Assembly: GCA_003521815.1 (NCBI GenBank)
Contig: DPHE01000086.1
Location: forward strand, 1-5,170
DNA: 5,170 nucleotides
From: Colwellia sp.
GTDB lineage: Bacteria > Pseudomonadota > Gammaproteobacteria > Enterobacterales > Alteromonadaceae
Direction: 5' to 3'
Within the stretch, counting starts at the first letter, position 1. Each line of letters opens with the position of its first letter. Shown here in pieces: positions 1 to 4,954 of the stretch. The notes under the pieces are model-generated. The model worked only from the letters and a program-made list of their open reading frames with translations, was not told where the DNA came from and made no database searches. A program made the position numbers and the translations under genes.

Positions 1-38
1 TTATAGCTCACTGTGTTTAGTTGTTTAGCAAGTCATTA

Positions 39-67
39 TTAACACTCTTAGACTCAAATAATAATAT
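39..67 (+). promoter_or_regulatory. candidate sigma-70 promoter for the acyl-CoA operon
   Basis: TTAACA (39-44) serves as a -35 box (5 of 6 to consensus), followed after 17 nt by TAATAT (62-67, 4 of 6); AATAAT at 60-65 is an alternative -10 with a 15-nt spacer. This would start transcription about 20 nt before the ATG at 95. It is the only reasonable promoter-like pair in the short upstream sequence, but in DNA this AT-rich such matches arise easily, so the call is tentative. Confidence 0.35.
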
Positions 68-94
68 GGAATAATTATCATCAATAGGAAAGTC

Positions 95-907
95 ATGACT
101 CAAAATATCGAAAATAAGCCTTATGTTTTAGCAAATACTACTAACCATGTCCTTTGGTTGTCTATGAATCGTCCAAAACAAAGAAACCCCTTATCTTCAG
201 CCATGTTAAGGGCTTTACATCAGCATATAAATGAAGCGAATAAAAATGATGACGTTCGTGTTATTGTTATAACAGGTGAGGGAGGTGTGTTTTCTGCAGG
301 TCATGATTTAAAAGAAATGTCAGGCAGAAAAGAAAACTGCGAGCCAGATAATGCCAAACGAGTAAAAACTGTTTTAGATGACTGCACACAATTAATGATG
401 TCACTCATTGAATCGCCTAAAGCGGTTATTGCGTGTGTTCAAGGCACGGCAAGTGCGGCGGGTTGCCAATTGGTATCTATGTGTGATTTAGTGATTACTC
501 AAAACAAAGCTGGATTTTGCGCACCGGGAGTTAATATTGGAACATTTTGTACCACGCCACTGGTTGGTATAGGCCGCAACATGCACCGTAAGCACGCGAT
601 GGAAATAGCATTAACAGGTGATATGTTTTCTGCAGAAGACGCCATGCGTTTCGGGTTGGTGAATAAAGTTGTAAAAATAGAAGACTTAAAAGAAGAAACT
701 GATAAGTTAGCGAATAAGATAGCGCAAAAATCAGCTGTGGGTATTCATTCGGGTAAACTTGCTTTCTATCAACAAATAGATGAATCAATCGAAAACGCAT
801 ATATTTCAGCTAGTCAGGCTATGTTGCAAGCTATGTTGTCAGATGAATGTGATGAAGGTGTTAGCGCATTTTTTGATAAAAGAACGCCACAATGGAAAGG
901 ACTTTAA
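95..907 (+). CDS. enoyl-CoA hydratase/isomerase family protein, ECHDC3-like
   Basis: A 270-aa crotonase-superfamily protein, the normal length for a single-domain member. Visible are the N-terminal strand with NRP-x3-RN (residues 25-31), the CoA/oxyanion-hole segment FSAGHDLKE (66-74), and the second oxyanion-hole segment GTASAAGCQLVSMCD (117-131). The order APGVNIGTFCTTP (143-155) and the C-terminal half match the ECHDC3 subgroup as I remember it. In classical enoyl-CoA hydratase two glutamates carry out hydration; here the aligned positions are Gln125 and Gly145, so ordinary hydratase activity is unlikely. Another acyl-CoA reaction or a non-catalytic CoA-binding role is possible; the true substrate is unknown. 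The start is supported by AGGA at 86-89, five bases before the ATG. The stop lies one base before the next gene, a CoA-binding protein, indicating a tightly coupled operon. Probably cytoplasmic; no signal peptide or membrane segment is seen. Confidence 0.93.
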   Translation: MTQNIENKPYVLANTTNHVLWLSMNRPKQRNPLSSAMLRALHQHINEANKNDDVRVIVITGEGGVFSAGHDLKEMSGRKENCEPDNAKRVKTVLDDCTQLMMSLIESPKAVIACVQGTASAAGCQLVSMCDLVITQNKAGFCAPGVNIGTFCTTPLVGIGRNMHRKHAMEIALTGDMFSAEDAMRFGLVNKVVKIEDLKEETDKLANKIAQKSAVGIHSGKLAFYQQIDESIENAYISASQAMLQAMLSDECDEGVSAFFDKRTPQWKGL

Positions 908-908
908 G

Positions 909-1364
909 GTGAGCCTAGAGCTGATTACTGATCGGGATTATATTGAAGATAATAACATTATTGACACCCTAAAAAAGGTCAAAACTATTGCTTTGATTGG
1001 GGCTAGCTCAAAACCAGAGCGAGATAGTTATAAAGTGATGGCTTTTCTAATGAACGAAGGCTATCAAGTTTTTCCTGTTAACCCTCTTCTTGAGGGAACA
1101 ACAATATTGAACCGTGAGGTATATCGTTGTTTAAAGGATATACCATTACCTATTGATATGATTGACGTGTTTCGCCAATCTAAGTATCTATACGATATAG
1201 TGGTTGAGGCTAAACAAGCGAATATTACCCATATATGGACACAACTTGGGGTAACTAACGTAAAGTCAGAAGTATTAGCATTAGAAAGTGGTATTAATAT
1301 TATTGTAAATCGCTGCCCAGCAATAGAAATACCTAGATTAAACCTTGCGCTTAAAACAGATTAA
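909..1364 (+). CDS. CoA-binding Rossmann-fold protein (YccU/CoA_binding_2 type)
   Basis: A 151-aa single-domain protein, close to the usual 135-150 aa of this family. The nucleotide-binding core is seen in TIALIGASSKPERDSY (residues 26-41), then GYQVFPVNP (51-59), DVFRQS (85-90), WTQLGV (109-114) and a conserved ending NRCPAIEIPRL (134-144). This fold resembles the CoA-binding domain of succinyl-CoA synthetase alpha, without the ligase domains. The family is generally taken to bind CoA or acyl-CoA; a precise biochemical role is not established. I chose the GTG at 909: AAGGA at 897-901 sits seven bases upstream, and the upstream gene stops at 907. The reading frame stays open back to an ATG at 780, but that stretch overlaps the end of the upstream gene and looks out-of-frame (several Cys, no family similarity). 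The one-base gap suggests translational coupling with the crotonase-like gene. Confidence 0.9.
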   Translation: MSLELITDRDYIEDNNIIDTLKKVKTIALIGASSKPERDSYKVMAFLMNEGYQVFPVNPLLEGTTILNREVYRCLKDIPLPIDMIDVFRQSKYLYDIVVEAKQANITHIWTQLGVTNVKSEVLALESGINIIVNRCPAIEIPRLNLALKTD

Positions 1365-1413
1365 TTACGTACTAACCAAATATTAACTACGCGTTAACTC
1401 AACGTAATTTTTG
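1363..1413 (+). terminator. weak terminator-like nested stem after the CoA-binding gene
   Basis: AATTACGT (1363-1370, overlapping the stop codon) pairs perfectly with ACGTAATT (1402-1409), and inside it TTAAC/GTTAA form a second stem around TACGC. The outer stem runs into a short T stretch at 1408-1412. The stems are AT-rich and the outer loop is long, so this is a poor intrinsic terminator on its own. Confidence 0.25.
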
Positions 1414-1428
1414 ATATAGCTCTAACTT

Positions 1429-1506
1429 CCCACTTCTTTTTACTTAGCCAGAGAATATAGCCTCTCCAGTCAAGTTAAAAATAGTGCGAAGTAGGGCGTT
1501 TTTCTT
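1429..1506 (+). terminator. long imperfect stem-loop with T tract between convergent genes
   Basis: CCCACTTC (1429-1436) pairs with GAAGTAGGG (1488-1496) with one bulged A. Directly inside, TTTTTACTT (1437-1445) pairs with AAGTTAAAAA (1472-1481) with one bulged T. A small AGAG/CTCT hairpin occupies the apex. The structure is followed on the plus strand by CG and TTTTTCTT (1499-1506). It lies between the end of the plus operon and the end of the minus cluster, which fits a terminator for rightward transcription; the T run overlaps the stop codon of the minus-strand gene. Leftward transcripts would not meet a T tract after the stem. Confidence 0.35.
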
Positions 1507-2425
1507 ATTGACCGTCAGGCCTTAAATAAGCGAGATCATCTTCATCATCAGCATGAAAATCGTACCCCCCCTCAAAATCGCCATTCAGCTCATTGGCAAC
1601 CGTGATAGGGAGTTCTAATATTTCTGGGATATAAATAGAAATATTTACTTGTTGAACAATAATCCCCTTTAACTCGTTGAAATCTAACAAACCTACTTCT
1701 TGCAGATATTCTCTAGTTAATAACGGTAGCTTTTGGGTGAAGTGTTCTATAGAACTGTCTACTTTAATAAGCAGCGTAGCTTTATCTGTTGCTGTAAGGT
1801 AAGTATTTAACTGCTGATACAATGTATTGGTAAACATTTTTTTGTCACAATCAATAAGCAACAATGCAATTGCTGTATTAAGAAATTTTTGTAACTCAAA
1901 TATTAATACGTCTTCATCAGTATCAATAAGCAAGGCGTTTGCACAATAGTTGGCAGCAATACTTTTATAAACAGTTAACAGCATAGCGCTTTGATAGCCT
2001 TCATTTACCAATGCCGTATGCATAAGCCTTATGTCAGATGTATCATTAATAGTTAACGCATAACTACTGAGCGAGACCTCTTTAAAATATGAGGGGGATA
2101 CTTTTTTTAATTGAGCGTACTTTGCCCAACCGGCTCTAAAGCAATAAACAATACCTTGGGTTTTTAGTAACTCTTTTGCTTTATCAGTATCGTTATCGCA
2201 CAATTCTAATAGACCTAAATTGCTCAAACCAAGAACAATTTCACAGCCTTTATTTATTTGATCGGTATAAATTATCGACAAGTGATCAGACGCTATTCTC
2301 AACGACATATCGGATAATTGTTGCTTAGTTTTATGTATAAATTCTGACGTAAAATAGCCTTCACTTTCTCCATCTTTTAAGACTAAAAGCAGAAATGGGT
2401 GATTTCTTAACGCTGCAATTTTCAT
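1505..2425 (-). CDS. uncharacterised 306-aa acidic protein, last gene of the J-domain cluster
   Basis: I do not recognise a family. The protein begins with a compact hydrophobic strand (residues 10-16, LKDG following), too short and without a basic n-region for a signal peptide. It has several alternating hydrophobic/charged segments suggesting an alpha/beta or alpha-helical cytoplasmic protein: 47-78, 83-108 (containing CFRAGWAKY), 136-165, 173-193 (a helix rich in Leu/Ile/Ala), and 232-272. The C-terminus is acidic: DFHADDEDDLAYL around 289-301. The start is supported by TAGGA seven bases before the ATG, with no competing in-frame start nearby. It lies 29 bp downstream of the 215-aa gene and is almost certainly co-transcribed with it. 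The ending in an Asp/Glu-rich tail is shared with the two upstream unknown genes. It could be a client, adaptor or structural partner of the J-domain protein; this is inferred from context only. Confidence 0.85.
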   Translation of the reverse strand: MKIAALRNHPFLLLVLKDGESEGYFTSEFIHKTKQQLSDMSLRIASDHLSIIYTDQINKGCEIVLGLSNLGLLELCDNDTDKAKELLKTQGIVYCFRAGWAKYAQLKKVSPSYFKEVSLSSYALTINDTSDIRLMHTALVNEGYQSAMLLTVYKSIAANYCANALLIDTDEDVLIFELQKFLNTAIALLLIDCDKKMFTNTLYQQLNTYLTATDKATLLIKVDSSIEHFTQKLPLLTREYLQEVGLLDFNELKGIIVQQVNISIYIPEILELPITVANELNGDFEGGYDFHADDEDDLAYLRPDGQ

Positions 2426-2454
2426 TGATGAATCCTAATAAATTACCTAACAAA

Positions 2455-3102
2455 TTAAAGTGGCGCGAACATATCGTCGGTATCCATTTCAACAGCGGTG
2501 ACTCTTTGTTTATTGGCATTTTGTTTTAACGCGTTTTCAATATTGTCGAGTGTGCCATTGGTGCTTACCGTCATGACTTCACGATAGGCCTCTTCACTTA
2601 GTGATTTTATTTTCATTAACAACTCTTCAATACTGCCAGACGTTTGTTCTTCGTCTTCTTCTAATTCTGAAAAATCGTGACCAATAAACGGCAAAGATAA
2701 ATATAAAAGACCAAAGTCATCTTCAACAATGGCAGTTAACACTTCTAATTGCTTTTCATCATCATCAGAAGAAAGAAAAATTTGTGTTAATAAACTATGC
2801 GCTTCAGTTTGAGCACAAAATACGTGATCTTCGTCCATATTTTGCCAATAAGAGGGTTCAACGTTTAATAGTTGCTTAATTGATTCTGCGTCCATTAACC
2901 AGGTGGCAATAGAAGGGATAGTCGCGTCGTGCTCTCTAACAATTTTAGCGACAGTTAAAATATCCATTTCGGTTAATACAGCAAGCATGGTCTCATCACC
3001 TTGCTCAGAAGCAATATGTTCTAATGAGGTACCCGCGCGTCTGCCGCTATGCTGCGCTTGTTCAATAATATCGGTAGCAAGAATTAATGCATTTTTTGTC
3101 AA
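2455..3102 (-). CDS. uncharacterised 215-aa acidic helical protein, TTG start
   Basis: No characterised family recognised. It looks all-helical and strongly acidic: a short-repeat-like helical region (residues 37-82, LTEMDILTVAKIVREHD followed by WLMDAESIKQLLNVE), a second helical region 100-140, an acidic linker (144-153, SELEEDEEQT), a helix 157-177, and a terminal motif EMDTDDMFAPL (205-215) that looks like a short linear motif. The helical style vaguely recalls DUF6178 proteins or MgtE_N-type alpha-solenoids, but I cannot confirm either. The first codon is TTG: AAGGA lies six bases upstream, an in-frame TAA directly precedes this site, and the next in-frame ATG is only at residue 39, so TTG is well supported. 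TTG suggests modest translation. It is followed after 29 bp by the 306-aa gene and preceded by a 111-bp gap with possible promoters. Confidence 0.85.
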   Translation of the reverse strand: MTKNALILATDIIEQAQHSGRRAGTSLEHIASEQGDETMLAVLTEMDILTVAKIVREHDATIPSIATWLMDAESIKQLLNVEPSYWQNMDEDHVFCAQTEAHSLLTQIFLSSDDDEKQLEVLTAIVEDDFGLLYLSLPFIGHDFSELEEDEEQTSGSIEELLMKIKSLSEEAYREVMTVSTNGTLDNIENALKQNANKQRVTAVEMDTDDMFAPL

Positions 3103-3117
3103 GGTAGTTCCTTAAAA

Positions 3118-3147
3118 CTTATATGTTTATTAAAATAGGTTTGTTAA
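3118..3147 (-). promoter_or_regulatory. candidate sigma-70 promoter upstream of the 215-aa gene
   Basis: On the minus strand TTAACA (3147-3142) and TATAAG (3123-3118) each match consensus at five of six positions, with an 18-nt spacer. The start would fall about ten bases before the TTG, leaving a leader barely long enough for the AAGGA ribosome site. The 111-bp gap before this gene makes an internal promoter reasonable, but in AT-rich DNA the match may be chance. Confidence 0.25.
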
Positions 3148-3170
3148 GTAAATAGCTTAATGAAATTTTT

Positions 3171-3201
3171 TAATGGGGTCTGTTTATTTAGTTACGTCAA
3201 A
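3171..3201 (-). promoter_or_regulatory. candidate heat-shock (sigma-32-like) promoter inside the J-domain cluster
   Basis: On the minus strand TTTGACG (3201-3195) is followed after 16 nt by CCCCATTA (3178-3171). The enterobacterial sigma-32 consensus is CTTGAAA, 11-16 nt, CCCCATNT. The -10 part agrees at seven of eight positions and is GC-rich in an otherwise AT-rich gap, which makes it stand out; the -35 part agrees only in the TTGA core. It would drive the 215-aa and 306-aa genes. Fits the chaperone context, but rests on sequence resemblance only. Confidence 0.28.
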
Positions 3202-3213
3202 ATGGTACAAAGG

Positions 3214-3675
3214 CTAGTAGTTCTCATCATAATCATTTGAGTCATAATCATCGAACTGATCATGTTCATCTTCTTCAGCTTTTAGCGGGGTAGCATCATA
3301 GCTATTATAAAAATGAATAAGTAAAATAGCTGTTTTTAAGTCTTGCTCTGCGTGAATCATTATTTCAGTAACGCAAGCTCTAGCATCAGCGTGCACTCCC
3401 ACAAAAGGTTTTATGTCAGCCCAAGAGGGTTCTTCTCTAAGGTCTATTTTTACTAGGCTTTTGCTATCAATTCTAACTTTTGTTGATAGCCCCATCGCAA
3501 GTTGGTCAACCATGCCATTAAATAATAGAGGCGTGTTATTTAATTGGTTAAATAAATTAGACAAATAATTTGCTAATAAATCTGGATTTTCAGGATCAGT
3601 TAATGAGATTATATTTTCTAAATACATAGAAAAATCATCGTTTAAATATTCAGGTAAGCTTGTATCGGGCTGCAT
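3214..3675 (-). CDS. uncharacterised 153-aa acidic protein with Asp/Tyr-rich tail
   Basis: No family recognised. Residues 1-60 look helical and amphipathic, with many Asn/Leu; residues 64-95 look more strand-like (TKVRIDSKSLVKIDLREE, then the WADIKPFVGVHADAR segment); a helix follows at 100-122. The last 21 residues (133-153) are an extreme acidic tail with seven Asp, four Glu and three Tyr among them and no basic residue, probably disordered; it contains the repeated short motif (N)DYD. The whole protein is strongly acidic. The start is supported by AGGA eight bases before the ATG; another ATG four bases upstream is out of frame. It is the second gene of the minus-strand cluster, 75 bp after the J-domain gene. 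An acidic tail next to a J-domain gene may suggest a client or a partner; function unknown. Confidence 0.82.
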   Translation of the reverse strand: MQPDTSLPEYLNDDFSMYLENIISLTDPENPDLLANYLSNLFNQLNNTPLLFNGMVDQLAMGLSTKVRIDSKSLVKIDLREEPSWADIKPFVGVHADARACVTEIMIHAEQDLKTAILLIHFYNSYDATPLKAEEDEHDQFDDYDSNDYDENY

Positions 3676-3750
3676 CCATTGTTTCCTAATGAAAAATTTT
3701 ACAAAAAACAGTAATAAAGAGTCTGAAAAAAGTCTATTTAAGCGCCTACT

Positions 3751-4017
3751 TTAAGCCGAGTCAAAAGCACTTTGCCAAAAAGAATCAGCAATTTCTCGAG
3801 GATCAGTTATCACGGTATAGTTACTTTTTAAGTATAAAGAACGTTTTTTTGGATCAGAAATAACATCATAAGCCTGTTGAATTAATTGAAATTTTTCTTT
3901 AGCTTCAGTACTATCATTTCTATCAGGGTGATATTTGTTAGCGAGCTTTCGATAGGCTTTCTTAATCTCGATGGTCGTCGAGACTCTACTTACACCTAAC
4001 TGTTCAAAATAATCCAT
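3751..4017 (-). CDS. minimal J-domain (DnaJ-type) co-chaperone
   Basis: An 88-aa protein that is almost only a J domain. It starts with DYFEQLGV (residues 2-9), has helix II basic residues IKKAYRKLANKY (18-29), the invariant HPD motif at 30-32, loop RNDSTEAKEK, helix III FQLIQQAYDVISD (43-55) and a KKR segment (57-59) in place of the usual KR-x-x-YD ending. By family knowledge the HPD loop stimulates the ATPase of an Hsp70 (DnaK-type) partner. There is no Gly/Phe region, zinc-finger or substrate-binding C-terminal domain, so this is a class C (type III) J protein. The remaining 25 residues contain DPREIADSFWQSAF (72-85), possibly a short docking helix that gives specificity. No Hsp70 gene is in the window, so it would act with the cell's DnaK or another Hsp70 encoded elsewhere. 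The ATG is preceded by AAAGG at a rather long 12 nt. First gene of the cluster. Confidence 0.95.
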   Translation of the reverse strand: MDYFEQLGVSRVSTTIEIKKAYRKLANKYHPDRNDSTEAKEKFQLIQQAYDVISDPKKRSLYLKSNYTVITDPREIADSFWQSAFDSA

Positions 4018-4047
4018 AAACTTGATTTACCTTTTGCGAGACAACTT

Positions 4048-4076
4048 ATTTTAATTAGCATTAAAATGATTGTTGA
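4048..4076 (-). promoter_or_regulatory. candidate promoter of the J-domain cluster
   Basis: On the minus strand TCAACA (4076-4071, four of six to the -35 consensus) is followed after exactly 17 nt by TAAAAT (4053-4048, five of six to the -10 consensus). Transcription would start about 24 nt before the ATG at 4017. No heat-shock-type CCCCAT element is seen upstream of this first gene. Plausible by position but not unique in AT-rich DNA. Confidence 0.35.
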
Positions 4077-4149
4077 CATGATTGACGCAATTCTACCTTC
4101 GAAATGACATTATTTACATCATTATGTTTGCTTATTTTTTGTTTTTTTT

Positions 4150-4385
4150 ATTGAAAAGTGGACTGTAAAAATGGCTAATCAGGTTTTGGCGGAACTTACT
4201 CCGGCAAAATAGCAGTATATCATCGGTGTTAGTATTAAGTTGACTTTACTAGTCAATTTCACCTTTATTTAACCCCTCGTTATTAACAAGCGGCGCTAAT
4301 ACCTGTACAAACTTAATCTTTAAATTTGGATGATAGTCTAGATACGTTACCCCTAAGTAAATTATATGGTAGATTTTAACTCACT
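4150..4385 (-). pseudogene. decayed LysR-family regulator fragment (effector-binding domain)
   Basis: In one minus-strand frame 4356-4252 gives an uninterrupted coding-like stretch containing YLDYHPNLKIKFVQ and ending NNEGLNKGEID, which matches the LysR substrate-domain pattern of a hydrophobic helix, [YH]-P, a beta strand, then L-x-x-GEID. Two stops (4251-4246) follow directly, after which the same frame resumes with TDDILLFCR and KFRQN; the spacing from GEID to D-x-x-L agrees with intact LysR proteins. Before 4356 a different frame gives SELKSTI-stop-F (4385-4359), resembling the G-x-L-K-x-x-x-P-x-S-F-G segment. About six codons are missing between the blocks. The helix-turn-helix end is not detectable; possible linker traces reach about 4440. 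Stops and a frameshift show it is not functional. The family call rests on pattern reading and should be tested by a translated search. Confidence 0.6.
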
Positions 4386-4548
4386 GCTGTGTCGGTAATA
4401 CTGTAAAATTTCAATACTTTTAAAATAAGATAGAAATATTCCAATCACATGATTGTCAAAAAATAGTTGATAAAAATTTAATTGTTATCTTGTTTCTTTC
4501 TAATCAATCAAGTTCTATTATTACTCAAAAGTTAACTATGAACCTTAA

Positions 4549-4745
4549 CGGTCAATTTTTAAAACAAAAGATATAATACAATAACATCAAGTACTTGATA
4601 AAGTATCGCAATTGATAGACCAAGGATATATTCAAACGACAGTGGGTAAAAACGTAGGAATAATTAATGCTGAAAACTTAAGATCTGCCCATAAAGAGAT
4701 TTAATCAGGTAAATCAATTGGAAAAACGTGTTAGAAGGCTTTTAA
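4549..4745 (+). pseudogene. decayed C-terminus of a zinc-type alcohol dehydrogenase / quinone reductase-like protein
   Basis: Plus-strand codons from 4549 read R-S-I-F-K-T-K-D-I-I-Q-stop, then HQVLDKVSQLIDQGYIQTTV, then G-K-N-V-G, INAENLRSAH, K-E-I-stop, SGKSIGKT, and after a one-base loss near 4728 VLEGF and a proper stop at 4743-4745. This is the characteristic end of the zinc-binding alcohol dehydrogenase (MDR) family: FxTxDMIxQH..L...L.D.G.I.TT, INAENLR.AH, ESGK..GK.VLEGF. The first stop (4582-4584) replaces a Gln codon, the second (4702-4704) a Glu codon. Possible traces further upstream (V-N-Y-E at 4531-4542, for a usual V-H-W-E) suggest a six-base deletion near 4545. The roughly 250 N-terminal residues, with the cofactor-binding site, are absent. 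A relic, not a gene. Confidence 0.75.
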
Positions 4746-4756
4746 ACGTAAGCCTT
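4735..4756. other. 7-bp perfect stem-loop over the end of the dehydrogenase relic
   Basis: AAGGCTT (4735-4741) and AAGCCTT (4750-4756) form a perfect inverted repeat around TTAAACGT and span the ancestral stop codon. The position is that of an intrinsic terminator for the dead gene, but no T tract follows, so it is at best a decayed one. Confidence 0.4.
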
Positions 4757-4868
4757 GATCTGTTAATAAACACGCGCGAATATATGCAAGCTTCAACATA
4801 ATAATTCCTTTCTAAGTTTAATGTTTTGAACTGATTTATTGTTCTGATATTCAGCTTTCGATAAAAAT

Positions 4869-4900
4869 AGTGACCATTAATTATGGGGGGGTAAGTCACT
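4869..4900. repeat. short inverted repeat enclosing a G7 tract
   Basis: AGTGAC (4869-4874) and GTCACT (4895-4900) are perfectly inverted, 20 nt apart, with seven consecutive Gs at 4885-4891 between them. G runs are rare in this AT-rich window. No gene reads through it convincingly, so phase variation has no obvious target. Function unknown. Confidence 0.35.
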
Positions 4901-4908
4901 GTCTGAGA

Positions 4909-4954
4909 TTGATTAGAGTGTACTACACCGCGACTTTCTATTCGCTCTAATCGG
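4909..4954. repeat. inverted repeat with two internal hairpins (structured element)
   Basis: GATTAGAG (4911-4918) is perfectly complementary to CTCTAATC (4945-4952), extendable by two G-T pairs to ten base pairs. The 26-nt loop contains GTGT-act-ACAC (from 4918) and GCGA/TCGC (4930-4933 with 4942-4945), so a three-way-junction fold is possible if the outer stem shortens by one pair. It is not a tRNA: no acceptor, anticodon or T-loop sequence is seen. It may be a relic of a mobile element end, a small structured RNA or chance. Confidence 0.35.

Noticed and set aside
531..800. Minus-strand open frame of 89 codons.
   Set aside because: Lies entirely antisense to the well-supported crotonase-family gene; no family similarity.
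780..908. N-terminal extension of the CoA-binding protein to an ATG at 780.
   Set aside because: Overlaps the upstream gene by more than 120 bases, has no family similarity and would ignore the good ribosome site before the GTG at 909.
2903..3115. Plus-strand open frame of 70 codons.
   Set aside because: Antisense to the start of the 215-aa gene; Cys/Ser-rich shadow translation.
4184..4209. Imperfect hairpin TTTTGGCGGA / TCCGGCAAAA.
   Set aside because: One internal mismatch, no T tract after it on either strand, and it falls inside the LysR relic.
4171..4212. Short plus-strand frame MANQVLAELTPAK, possible leader peptide.
   Set aside because: Weak ribosome site, no attenuator downstream, and the same bases are explained by the LysR relic on the other strand.
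4237..4259. Hairpin AAGTTGACT / AGTCAATTT as a terminator.
   Set aside because: No gene ends here on the plus strand and it lies inside the LysR relic around its two stop codons; low GC stem.
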